A stretch of DNA of 37,740 nt, from the NCBI RefSeq assembly GCF_017876165.1, contig NZ_JAGINQ010000039.1:1-37740 (forward strand), in the 5' to 3' direction. Of this stretch, positions 1-7,433 are shown piece by piece (position 1 is the stretch's first letter; every line of letters begins with the position of its first letter). Source of the stretch: Azospirillum soli (lineage in GTDB: Bacteria > Pseudomonadota > Alphaproteobacteria > Azospirillales > Azospirillaceae). The notes under the pieces are model-generated. The model was not told where the DNA came from. It ran no database searches and worked only from the letters and a program-made list of their open reading frames with translations. A program made the position numbers and the translations under genes.

Positions 1-118
1 TCGCATCATGTGGCGGCTCCATGCCGACCACGGACAGAAGCATGAGCCCTGCGACGAGATCACGGCGGGAGAGGCTTGACCGAACCGGCCCGATTGCAGA
101 AGGCGTACTTAATGCAGG
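1..118 (-). pseudogene. 5'-truncated fragment with Tat-like signal, runs off window
   Basis: Reading leftward from 118, one frame stays open to the window edge and encodes SLSRRDLVAGLMLLSVVG. This has the twin-arginine (S-R-R-D-L-V) plus hydrophobic layout of a Tat signal peptide. A TAA stop lies directly upstream (119-121), and no ATG, GTG or TTG precedes the twin arginines in this frame. The original start therefore seems to have been lost, or the match is fortuitous. The next in-frame ATG (42-44) would leave out the arginines. Most of the gene lies outside the window, so no function can be given. Low certainty. Confidence 0.25.
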
Positions 119-151
119 TTAAGCCCAAACGGTCTCCGATCCGGTAGGGTG

Positions 152-168
152 GGCTCTGTTGCGAAGTT
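152..168 (+). mobile_element. Orphan IS6-family terminal inverted repeat
   Basis: The 17 bases GGCTCTGTTGCGAAGTT match, with one difference, the reverse complement of the end of the IS6 remnant at 16707-16723. They resemble the usual IS6/IS26-type terminus. Its orientation would place the element to the right, but no IS6 transposase reading frame follows. It is therefore a solo end left by deletion or recombination. Confidence 0.55.
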
Positions 169-341
169 GGCCGACATGCGTCGGAATGGCTGGACGCTGG
201 AAGGAGCCAAGCCGTGTCGGACGTGCTCGCCAAGGCCGTGCGGTTCATCAGCCAACAGCTCGACCTCCAGGCCGCGTGGCATCGGCAGTGTTGCCAGCAG
301 CCATCATCACTCGCCTACATTACGTGCTAACGTCACGCTGA

Positions 342-397
342 AGGGCACTGTTGGGGGATTCGTCCGTAAAACGGCACGATCATTCCAGCAGTGCCCT
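342..397. repeat. Inverted repeat downstream of the lactonase gene
   Basis: The 13-base arm at 342-354 (agggcactgttgg) pairs with 385-397 (ccagcagtgccct) with one mismatch, around a 30-base loop that holds a small inner stem. It lies just past the stop of the minus-strand lactonase gene. It could be a transcript-end structure or a tiny remnant element; GGGCACTGTTG also recalls IS6-type ends. There is no T-run to support an intrinsic terminator. Bases 169-341 between this and the IS6 end show no convincing gene. Confidence 0.3.
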
Positions 398-419
398 CCA
401 GCCGTGCTCTCGTCGCGCG

Positions 420-1334
420 TCACATCATCAGGCGGGGTTCGGGGATGCCCTGGACGCCGGGCTCGAACATCAGGACGCGCCCGCCATGGGGATCATCTGC
501 CAGGTCCGCCGGTCCGCGGCTGAGCGAGGTGACGAGCATCGTCCGCCGGTCCGGTCCGCCAAAGGCGCACATGGTCGGCTTGCGCATGGGCACCTCGATC
601 CGGCGGTCGAGGTGCCCCTTGGGTGTGAAGCGCTTGATGCAGCCCTCGTCCAGACAGCAGATCCAATAGCAGCCGTCCACGTCCACCGCGGCGCCGTCCG
701 GCCGGCCGACCATCGCGCGCATGTCGATGAAGGGGCGGCGGTTTCGCGCGGTGCCGGCGTCGGGGTCATAGTCGAACACCCAGACCATCCGCACGTCGCG
801 GTGACTGTCCGACGCGTAGAAGGTTCGCCCATCCGGGCTGAAGGCGGAACCGTTGGGGATCACGTAACCGTCCAGCCCCGTCTCGACCAGCCCGTCGGCG
901 CGGGTGAAACGGAACCACGCGCCGGACGCGTCGCCCTTGGTGATGTCCATGACCATGCTGGACATCCAGAACCGCCCCTGCCGATCGCAGCGCCCGTCGT
1001 TGAAGCGCATGCCCTCCTTGGGGAAGCGGTAGGACGCGAGGCGGGTGACCACCGCCTCCTCGCTTCCCTCCGGCAGGTCCACGTCGAAGACGCCGGTCTC
1101 GCAGGCGCAGACGACGCCACCGTCCGGCCGCAGGACGAGGCTGCCGATCAGCTCCGGCAGGCTCCAACGGAGGCGCTTGCCGGTGGATGGGTCCAGCCGG
1201 AAGACGCTGCGCGCCGGGATGTCGATCCAGGTCCACTGGAGGCGCTCGTCATCCCAGACCGGGCTCTCGCCGGTGCCGTTGCGCAGGTCGGGATCGATGA
1301 TCGCATCGATCCCGATGGTCGTGATGGTGGTCAT
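420..1334 (-). CDS. SMP-30/gluconolactonase family lactonase
   Basis: A 304-residue member of the SMP-30/gluconolactonase/LRE beta-propeller family, metal-dependent enzymes that open sugar lactones to aldonic acids. Family landmarks are visible: GESPVW near residue 22 (metal-binding Glu23), RFNDGRCD (110-117), IPNGSAFSPDG (159-169, metal-binding Asn161) and RPDGAAVD (211-218, likely metal-binding Asp213). There is no signal peptide, so it is cytoplasmic. The start codon overlaps the tctA stop as ATGA, so it is translationally coupled as the last gene of the dgo-tct operon. Its natural substrate is probably the lactone made by a sugar dehydrogenase, perhaps the divergent SDR. A galactono-, glucono- or arabinonolactone cannot be told apart from sequence. 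Confidence 0.9.
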   Translation of the reverse strand: MTTITTIGIDAIIDPDLRNGTGESPVWDDERLQWTWIDIPARSVFRLDPSTGKRLRWSLPELIGSLVLRPDGGVVCACETGVFDVDLPEGSEEAVVTRLASYRFPKEGMRFNDGRCDRQGRFWMSSMVMDITKGDASGAWFRFTRADGLVETGLDGYVIPNGSAFSPDGRTFYASDSHRDVRMVWVFDYDPDAGTARNRRPFIDMRAMVGRPDGAAVDVDGCYWICCLDEGCIKRFTPKGHLDRRIEVPMRKPTMCAFGGPDRRTMLVTSLSRGPADLADDPHGGRVLMFEPGVQGIPEPRLMM

Positions 1335-2875
1335 TCGGCGCCTCCTGCCGGATTGGGGGCCAACGCGGCGTCCCGCGTCGCGCCTTTGGCGGCTTTGGAA
1401 CGCCGCATGAAACCGCGCACCAACGGGAACAGGAGCGTGAAGCCGGCGATGATAAGCAGAATCGCGGTGATCGGCCGGTTGTAGAGGAAGTCGTAGCTGC
1501 CGTTGGACAGCGACAGCGCGCGGCGGAAGTTGGCCTCGGCCATCGGCCCCATGATGAGGGCGAGCACCACGGGGGACGCCGGGAAATCCCACTTCTGCAT
1601 GAAGTAGCCGACGACACCCGCCGCCAGCATGATGGCGATGTCGAACATGCTGTTGTTGATGGCGTAGGTGCCGACGATGCACAGCGCCAGGATGACCGGC
1701 GTCAGCACCGACTTCGGCATCTGCAGGATGCGGCCCATCACCCGAAGCGAGCTGAGGCCGATCACGAGCATCAGGACGTAGCAGACCAGCATGCCGGCGA
1801 ACAGCGTGAAGACCAGGTCGGCGTGCTCGCGGAACAGCAGCGGACCGGGCTGCAGGCCCTGCAGCGTCAGGGCACCCAGCATCACCGCCGTGACCGCGTC
1901 GCCGGGGATGCCCAACGTCAGCATGGTCAGCAGCGCGCCGCCGGTGCAGCCGTTGGCGCCGGATTCGCAAGCCGCGACGGCGGCCAGTTCGCCCTTGCCG
2001 TAATTCTCCGGCGTCTTGCTGAAGCGCTTGGCCTCGTTGTAGGCGACGAAGGCGGCGATGTCGGCGCCGGCGCCGGGGATCATACCGATGACGGTGCCGA
2101 GGCCAGAGGACCGGACCACCGTGCCCAATATGCGGCGGAACGTGCTCCAGGGCGGGATGATGCGGCTCAGCATCGCGGCCGCCCCGTTGCGGACCGCCGG
2201 GTCTTCCATCGCCTTGAACGCTTCGGCGGCGGCGAACAGGCCGATCATCACGGGAATGAACGGAACGCTGAACAGCTCCGTGTAACCGCCGGTGAAGCGT
2301 GGGAAGCCGCCCATCGGGTCCAGGCCGATGGTCGCGATCAGCAGCCCGAGGAAGCCGGCGATCAGGCCCTTGATAACCGACTTGCCGGCGATGCTGGCGA
2401 TGATGCTGAGGCCGAACACGGCGAGCGCGAAGCTCTCCGACGCGCTGAATTCCAGCGCGAAGCTGGCCAGCACCGGCGCCAGAAAGATCAGCACGAGAAC
2501 ACTGAAGGTGCCGCCGAGGAAGGAGGAGAAGGTGGCCGTGCCGAGCGCGATGCCCGCCTGGCCCTTCTTGGTCAGCTCGAAACCGTCCATGGCCGTGGCC
2601 GCGGCGGCGGGGGTTCCGGGGATCTTCAGCAGGATGGCGGTGACCGAACCGCCGTAGATGCCGCCGAAGAACACGCCGCAGATCATCAGCAGGCCGGACA
2701 ACGGGTCCATGCCAAAGGTGAAGGGCAGCAGGATCGCAACGCCCATGGTCGCGGTCAGGCCCGGCAGGGCCCCGATCACGATGCCAACCGCCACGCCCAC
2801 CACCGAGAGGAGCAACGCGAAGGGCTGTGACAGGAGCGTCTGGAAGCCCTTGAGAAGCATGTCGAGTTCGTACAT
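1331..2875 (-). CDS. tctA: Tripartite tricarboxylate transporter large permease, TctA family
   Basis: A 514-residue, very hydrophobic integral membrane protein of the TctA family, the large permease of TTT secondary transporters that work with a periplasmic binding protein. It has the family signature GALPGL (35-40) near the first membrane segments and the glycine-rich motif IPGTPAAAATAMDG (85-98), with about 10-12 membrane spans. The length is normal for the family. The start at 2875 follows a good GGAGAG ribosome binding site. It lies 30 bases downstream of tctB and overlaps the lactonase gene by 4 bases. In this operon it probably carries an aldonate or related sugar acid rather than a tricarboxylate; that is inferred from context only. 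Confidence 0.93.
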   Translation of the reverse strand: MYELDMLLKGFQTLLSQPFALLLSVVGVAVGIVIGALPGLTATMGVAILLPFTFGMDPLSGLLMICGVFFGGIYGGSVTAILLKIPGTPAAAATAMDGFELTKKGQAGIALGTATFSSFLGGTFSVLVLIFLAPVLASFALEFSASESFALAVFGLSIIASIAGKSVIKGLIAGFLGLLIATIGLDPMGGFPRFTGGYTELFSVPFIPVMIGLFAAAEAFKAMEDPAVRNGAAAMLSRIIPPWSTFRRILGTVVRSSGLGTVIGMIPGAGADIAAFVAYNEAKRFSKTPENYGKGELAAVAACESGANGCTGGALLTMLTLGIPGDAVTAVMLGALTLQGLQPGPLLFREHADLVFTLFAGMLVCYVLMLVIGLSSLRVMGRILQMPKSVLTPVILALCIVGTYAINNSMFDIAIMLAAGVVGYFMQKWDFPASPVVLALIMGPMAEANFRRALSLSNGSYDFLYNRPITAILLIIAGFTLLFPLVRGFMRRSKAAKGATRDAALAPNPAGGAE

Positions 2876-2905
2876 GTCGTCTCTCCGAAAGGAGATGGAA
2901 CGCGG

Positions 2906-3460
2906 CTATTCGAAGAGGCTGCCCACGGGGAGCGGGACCTGAAGGCCGGTCGAGAAGGTGATGTAGATGACGGCGGTCACGACGACCGCGATCAGCGGAT
3001 TGAGCAGCTTGTTGCGCTGGCCCATCAGCCACATCACGCTGGACAAATAGACCACGGTGGCGGCGGCGTAGCCGACGTAGGTCATGCCGATCAGGCAGAC
3101 CGCCGTCAGACCGATGCCCACCGCGACGTTCACGCGACTGGCAAAACGCCCGGCACCACCGGTCGTGTCTTGCGGTTCGGCCTCCGTCACTGGTTTGCGG
3201 AGCGTGTTGATGATCAGGATCGTGCACAGGGCGATCAGCGCGACGGCGTAGATGATCGGAAAGCGGGCCGGACCCACGTCCGTCGCCAAGGACGTGGCGG
3301 GGAAATCGCCCGTGGCGACGATCGCGGCGATCGCAACGGCGATCACGAGTGCTGCGATGATCAGGTTGGCGAGGCGGTCGGTCCGGCTCAACCCGGAATG
3401 GCCGTCATTGGAAGGAGAATGGGCGGAAGGAGAGTTGTCGGACGGGGAAGAGTGGCTCAT
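2906..3460 (-). CDS. tctB: Tripartite tricarboxylate transporter small permease, TctB family
   Basis: A 184-residue membrane protein with a hydrophilic N-terminus of about 28 residues rich in Ser and Pro. Four hydrophobic spans follow, at roughly residues 30-50, 65-85, 110-145 (a long or paired segment) and 155-175. This size and layout, and its place between tctC and tctA, identify the small subunit of a TTT transporter. The start is preceded by GAGGAGG. The polar N-terminal extension is somewhat longer than in many family members. It acts in the inner membrane with TctA. Confidence 0.88.
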   Translation of the reverse strand: MSHSSPSDNSPSAHSPSNDGHSGLSRTDRLANLIIAALVIAVAIAAIVATGDFPATSLATDVGPARFPIIYAVALIALCTILIINTLRKPVTEAEPQDTTGGAGRFASRVNVAVGIGLTAVCLIGMTYVGYAAATVVYLSSVMWLMGQRNKLLNPLIAVVVTAVIYITFSTGLQVPLPVGSLFE

Positions 3461-3478
3461 GGTGGTGCCTCCTCGGCG

Positions 3479-3513
3479 GCGGCTCTCCGGCGGTCACCCC
3501 GCCGGAGAGCCGC
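3479..3513 (-). terminator. Perfect 15-bp intercistronic hairpin between tctC and tctB
   Basis: Bases 3479-3493 (GCGGCTCTCCGGCGG) and 3499-3513 are perfect reverse complements around a 5-base loop. On the minus-strand transcript this very stable GC stem starts 8 bases after the tctC stop and lies ahead of the tctB ribosome binding site. It has no U-tract. It is therefore more likely an mRNA-stabilising or attenuating element that lets the binding protein be made in excess of the permeases than a full terminator. Confidence 0.6.
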
Positions 3514-3520
3514 GCTTGTC

Positions 3521-4489
3521 CTACTTGGCCATACCGAGCTTGGTCATGAGGTCCTTGAAGAAGGCGTTGTCCTTCTCCATGACGGCGCGGAACTCGGGAC
3601 CATCAGCGTAGGCGTGGGTGAGGTTCATCTTCGCCAGGGAGTCACGGAAGGCTTGCTCGTCGGCGGTGTTCTTCGCGGCCAGGCGCAGCGTGTCAACGAC
3701 GTTCTGCGGCGTCTTCTTCGGAACGACGATGCCGCGCCACGTGTAGACCGCGAGGTCGATGTTCTTCTCCTTGAGCGTCGGCACGTCGGGGAAGTTGGTG
3801 GCGCGCTTGTCGGCCATCACCGCCAGGATGCGCAGCTTGCCGGCCGAAACATGGTTGACGACCTCGGCGGGGCTGACGGTGACCGCCTCGATGTGGTTGC
3901 CGAGAAGGGCCGTCACCGCCGGGTTGGCGCCGTCGTAGGGAATGTGGTTGAACTTGACGCCCGCCTTGTCCTGGAGCGCTTCGGCGGCGAGGTGCCAGAT
4001 GGCCCCGGTGCCGGAGTTGCCGATGCGGATCTTGCCGGGGTTGGCCTTGGCGTGGGCCAGGAACTCCTCGACGGTCTTCCAGGGCGCATCCGCGTTGACG
4101 GTGATGGCGCTGGGCTCCGCATTGAGGCGGGCGATGGGCGTGAAGTCGTCCACCGAGAAGCGCGCCACGCCCATGTGCGGCAGCATGGTGATTTCCACCG
4201 TGCCGACGCCGATCTTGTAGCCGTCGGGGCGCGCGGCCATGATCTCGCTCAGGCCGACGGCACCGGCGCCGCCGGTCTTGTTCACCACGCCGATCGACTG
4301 CGGCAGGTGCTTCTTCGCGGCGTCGGCGAAGGCGCGGGCCACCAGATCGGTGCCGCCACCCGCAGCGTACGGCACAATCAGTTCGATCGGCTTGAACGGG
4401 TATTCAGCGGCGGAGGCGCCGGCCGTCATAAGGCCGACCGAAACGACGGTGGCGGCAACGGCACAGGATACGGACAGATACGACTTCAT
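3521..4489 (-). CDS. tctC: TctC/Bug-family periplasmic solute-binding protein
   Basis: A 322-residue tripartite tricarboxylate transporter receptor (Bug family). A clean signal peptide (MKSYLSVSCAVAATVVSVGL onward, cleavage after about residue 27 at ASA-A) leads into the family opening PIELIVPYAAGGGTDLVAR (about 34-52), followed by two alpha/beta lobes. The frame is open to 4690, but the ATG at 4489 is chosen because it begins the signal peptide and is preceded by AGGGAG. The protein would deliver a carboxylated ligand to TctAB. The operon with dgoK and dgoA suggests an aldonate such as galactonate. Bases 4490-4634 between it and dgoA hold no gene. Confidence 0.92.
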   Translation of the reverse strand: MKSYLSVSCAVAATVVSVGLMTAGASAAEYPFKPIELIVPYAAGGGTDLVARAFADAAKKHLPQSIGVVNKTGGAGAVGLSEIMAARPDGYKIGVGTVEITMLPHMGVARFSVDDFTPIARLNAEPSAITVNADAPWKTVEEFLAHAKANPGKIRIGNSGTGAIWHLAAEALQDKAGVKFNHIPYDGANPAVTALLGNHIEAVTVSPAEVVNHVSAGKLRILAVMADKRATNFPDVPTLKEKNIDLAVYTWRGIVVPKKTPQNVVDTLRLAAKNTADEQAFRDSLAKMNLTHAYADGPEFRAVMEKDNAFFKDLMTKLGMAK

Positions 4490-4634
4490 TGGGGTCTCCC
4501 TTTGTAACCCTGCCCTCATTGGGGGGCATTGCTCGTTGAAAAAGGTAAGAGGTTCGCGTCGCGGTGGGCTGCTGAGCCCGGACCACGCCTCCAGACGGCA
4601 GCAGGAGAACGCGCGGTGTTGGGGGATGCCGGCG

Positions 4635-5285
4635 TTAGGGGGGATGCCGCTCCTTCCAGGCGGCAACGAAGCGCGCGGCCCGTTCGGCAACCTGTTCCGG
4701 CCGCATGCCCGGCGCGTACAACGCCGAGCCGAGGCCGAAGCCGGTCACGCCGACGTCAAGGTAGGGTCCCATGGTCTCCGGGGAAATGCCACCGACCGGC
4801 ATCAGGCGGGTTCCGTGGGGAAGCACCGCGCGCATGGCCTTGACGACCACGGGCGAGATCAGCTCACCCGGAAACAGCTTCAGGGCATCGGCCCCGGCCC
4901 GCAGAGCGGCGAAGGCCTCGGTCGGGGTGGCGACTCCGGGCAGGCAGATCATGCCCCGCTGCTTCGCCGCGCGGATCACCTCCGTGTCCGCGTGCGGCAT
5001 CACCACGAGATCGGCGCCGAGCGCGCTCAGGCGCTGCGCCTGCTCGACCTCCAGCACGGTGCCGGCGCCGACCAGCGCCTCCGGCGGCAGCAGGCGGCGC
5101 AGGGCCGCGATGCTGTCGAACGGGTCGGGCGAGTTCAGCGGCACCTCGATGAGGCGAAAGCCGGCGTCGTACAGCACCCGTCCGATGCCCTCCGCCTCCA
5201 CCGGTTTCAGGCCGCGCAGGATGGCGACCAGCGGCAGCGCCGCCAGCGCGCCTTCCAGGCGTGTTGCACGATCGGTGTCAATCAT
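4635..5285 (-). CDS. dgoA: 2-dehydro-3-deoxy-6-phosphogalactonate aldolase
   Basis: A 216-residue class I aldolase of the KDPG/KHG family, cleaving 2-dehydro-3-deoxy-6-phosphogalactonate to pyruvate and glyceraldehyde 3-phosphate. Visible motifs are VAILRG (20-25), LIEVPLNSP with catalytic Glu47 (45-53), VGAGTV (72-77) and ALKLFP carrying the Schiff-base Lys136. The EVPLNSP variant is more like DgoA-type enzymes than Eda. The length is normal for the single-domain enzyme. It overlaps dgoK by 8 bases, and both follow IclR, so the three are one transcription unit. The galacto assignment rests on the neighbouring galactonokinase; some enzymes of the family accept both epimers. Confidence 0.9.
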   Translation of the reverse strand: MIDTDRATRLEGALAALPLVAILRGLKPVEAEGIGRVLYDAGFRLIEVPLNSPDPFDSIAALRRLLPPEALVGAGTVLEVEQAQRLSALGADLVVMPHADTEVIRAAKQRGMICLPGVATPTEAFAALRAGADALKLFPGELISPVVVKAMRAVLPHGTRLMPVGGISPETMGPYLDVGVTGFGLGSALYAPGMRPEQVAERAARFVAAWKERHPP

Positions 5286-6315
5286 GGAGCGTCTCCTTCG
5301 CCGGAACGATCAGGCCGGCGGCGACCGCGAATTGGAAGAGCCCGCGCGGCGCGGTGTTTCCGATCTGCGCCGCCGGCTTGATGCCGAGAACGCTGAGCGC
5401 CTGCCCATAGCGGCGGCACAGCGCGCCCTCGCCGATCAGCAGAAGCGGCGTGTCGCCATCCAGCGCCTCCTGCATCCGCGCGGAGCCCGAGACCAGCTCG
5501 TGTCCGATGAGCAGGCCGGACAGGTAGTCTTTCAGCAGCTCCGGCGCCATGCGGCGGGTGAGGCCAAGGGTGCGGGTGGCGAACAGCTGGTGCGGCAGAT
5601 CGCCGGGACGGCTGTCGCGCGCCGCCTGGACGCCGGACACGAAGGCCGCCGCGGCCGCGGCGGCATCCGCGGGGACGCCCTCCGGCATCAGCCGGCCGAG
5701 AATCGAGTGCTTGCACAGCACGGCGAAGAGTTCGCCGGTCATGTAGGTCGCGAAGCCGACGATCCGGCCGTCCTTGATCCGCACCCATTTGGAATGCGTG
5801 CCCGGCATGGCCATGCAGGCCTGGCTGGCCCAGGTCGGATGCTCGGCGAGCGCCCCGGCGATCTGGATCTCCTCGCCGCGGATCACGTCTGGGGCGCCGC
5901 CGTCCGGAGCGTCCTCATCCGGGGCGAACATCAACCCCGGCGCAATCAGGATCGGAACGCCCAGGGCGCTGTCCACCGAGACCGCGCGCGAGGCGAGACT
6001 CTGCGTGTCGGCCGGGCAGGCGACGTAGGGGGCTTCCTTCCACCCCTGGGCGCTGCCGACCATGCCGCCGGCCACCACCGGCAAGCCCGGCCAGCGGCTC
6101 AGCCAGTCGCCGCACAGCTCGGCGAACGCGCGTTCGAAACCTGCGATGCCGGCGACCGGCAGATTCTGGATCCCGTGCGCGCTCGCGCGCTGATCGACGA
6201 TCGCGCCGGAGGCATCCATTAAGAAGGCACGCAGACTGGACGTGCCCCAGTCGAGCGCAAGGAGCACCGGCCGTGTGGCCGGTGGGTCCTCGGCCCGGTT
6301 CGTTACCGTGTCCAT
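5278..6315 (-). CDS. dgoK: 2-dehydro-3-deoxygalactonokinase
   Basis: A 345-residue sugar-acid kinase of the DgoK family (actin-like ATPase fold), phosphorylating 2-dehydro-3-deoxygalactonate at C6 with ATP. The N-terminal phosphate-binding motif is LALDWGTSSLRAF (19-31). The family also shows GGMVGSAQGWKEAPY in the first third and MPGTHSKWV in the centre, both visible here. The start at 6315 sits inside the iclR coding end (13-base overlap), and its own end overlaps dgoA by 8 bases, pointing to coupled translation. A galactonate dehydratase, which would supply its substrate, is not present in this window. Confidence 0.93.
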   Translation of the reverse strand: MDTVTNRAEDPPATRPVLLALDWGTSSLRAFLMDASGAIVDQRASAHGIQNLPVAGIAGFERAFAELCGDWLSRWPGLPVVAGGMVGSAQGWKEAPYVACPADTQSLASRAVSVDSALGVPILIAPGLMFAPDEDAPDGGAPDVIRGEEIQIAGALAEHPTWASQACMAMPGTHSKWVRIKDGRIVGFATYMTGELFAVLCKHSILGRLMPEGVPADAAAAAAAFVSGVQAARDSRPGDLPHQLFATRTLGLTRRMAPELLKDYLSGLLIGHELVSGSARMQEALDGDTPLLLIGEGALCRRYGQALSVLGIKPAAQIGNTAPRGLFQFAVAAGLIVPAKETLHD

Positions 6316-7112
6316 CCCAGCTCCTTCGAGATCGCGTAGGCGGTGGCGCGAACGATCGGCCCCAGTTCCGCCATACGGTCATCGGACATGTAATGGCTGG
6401 CGCTCGCCACGCTGACGGCCGCCACCACCTTGTTGCTGATGTCGCGCACCGGCGCGCCGACGCAGCGGACGCCGATCTCGTTCTCTTCGAGGTCGAACAC
6501 CCAGTCCCGCCGGAGATACTCCGCCATCTGCTTTTCGTATTTCGGCCAAGGGATCGACCGCAGCCCTTCGCGATCAGCCGGCCCGGCCTTCTTGGCGTTG
6601 CTGTAGAGCTCGTGCCAGCGCGACGGCGGCTCCCCGAGCATGAGCGCCTTGCCCACGCCGGTGGAGGCCATCGGCATCCGATGCCCGACGCGCGAGCGCA
6701 TCTCAAGCCCGCGCGTGCTGGAAATCTTGTCGAGATAGAAGACGTCGTTTCCATCAACGACGCCGAGGTGAACGGTGTCGCCGGTGCGTTGCGCCAACGC
6801 CTCGATATAGGGCCGGGCCAGGGCGACCAAGGGGCGCTGCTCCAGGGCCTTCATGCCCAGCTGGATCAACTTCGGCCCGAGCAGGTAGCCCTTATAGGGC
6901 ACATGGTGCAGATAGCCTTCCGCCACCAGGCTGTTCAGCATGCGATGGACCGTGCTGCGCGGCGTGTTCAGCCGCGCGGCGATGCCCTTCACTTCGTTCG
7001 TGCCGGCCGCGACGCATTCGAGCAGCGCGAGGCCGCGCAGAAGGGTCTGCGTGCCGGCTCCCTGCCGCTTCTCCGTCGTGACCGGATCGTCTTGGTCCGC
7101 GGTATCGTGCAT
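6303..7112 (-). CDS. IclR-family transcriptional regulator
   Basis: A 269-residue IclR-type regulator. An N-terminal winged helix (about residues 18-80, with NTPRSTVHRMLNSLVAEGYL as recognition region) precedes the effector-binding domain (about 90-265). The frame is open up to 7154, but ATG 7112 is preferred because GAGGAG lies 7 bases upstream. It is the first gene of the minus-strand dgo-tct operon and divergent from the SDR gene. It is thus the likely local regulator, with 2-dehydro-3-deoxygalactonate or the transported acid as a plausible effector. Whether it represses or activates cannot be read from sequence. Confidence 0.9.
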   Translation of the reverse strand: MHDTADQDDPVTTEKRQGAGTQTLLRGLALLECVAAGTNEVKGIAARLNTPRSTVHRMLNSLVAEGYLHHVPYKGYLLGPKLIQLGMKALEQRPLVALARPYIEALAQRTGDTVHLGVVDGNDVFYLDKISSTRGLEMRSRVGHRMPMASTGVGKALMLGEPPSRWHELYSNAKKAGPADREGLRSIPWPKYEKQMAEYLRRDWVFDLEENEIGVRCVGAPVRDISNKVVAAVSVASASHYMSDDRMAELGPIVRATAYAISKELGWTR

Positions 7113-7207
7113 GGCGCTGCTCCTCACGGGGTGTCGCTGCCGCCTCGTCGCCAACAGTAGACACCATTTCGCAGCGCTGTCAAATACAAGAAATTATGAT
7201 CATATAG

Positions 7208-7324
7208 TGAGACACCTCATCGCGCCGGATTCCAGCCGTCGATAACGACCCAGCTTGACCAAAACTCCGGTCTTGAATAGCATTCCCTTATCTTATGAAA
7301 ACTTGTTTCACTATTTGAGACACC
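7208..7324. promoter_or_regulatory. Divergent control region with repeated TGAGACACC
   Basis: The 321-base gap between iclR and the SDR gene is AT-rich at 7165-7320. The nonamer TGAGACACC occurs twice in direct orientation (7208-7216 and 7316-7324). A shorter GACACC at 7160-7165 faces GGTGTC at 7130-7135. Repeats of this kind between a regulator and its divergent target are candidate IclR-family operators. The nonamer also occurs once far away (37703-37711), so the link is tentative. Confidence 0.4.
7255..7283 (+). promoter_or_regulatory. Sigma-70-like promoter for the SDR gene
   Basis: TTGACC (7255-7260) and TAGCAT (7278-7283) are separated by exactly 17 bases, a fair -35/-10 pair facing the SDR gene. 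The second TGAGACACC copy (7316-7324) would lie about 30 bases downstream of the start site, a position fitting repression. The leader to the ATG at 7434 would be about 140 bases. Confidence 0.4.
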
Positions 7325-7433
7325 AAGGCGGTGCGGCAAGCCCCCTCCAAAGCTCACGCCACGCCCCCACGAATGCCGATGGACGGCATCGTCGCGCGTG
7401 GCTCCGCAGCGACGATCACAAAAGGAAACCGCG

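Noticed and set aside
101..113. A 13-base inverted match with 37635-37647 at the two ends of the window
   Set aside because: A match of this length is expected by chance among all positions in 37 kb. There are no flanking IS features.
200..331. Frame with AVRFISQQLDLQAAWHRQ, weakly like the N-terminal domain of Tn3-type transposases
   Set aside because: The likeness is to a few residues only and the frame stops at 331. No terminal repeat or further domain supports it.
1335..3227. A minus-strand frame open from 3227 to 420 (935 codons)
   Set aside because: Only the last 305 codons (1334-420) code the lactonase. The upstream part is a shadow in the wrong frame of tctA and tctB, with Arg-rich composition caused by high GC.
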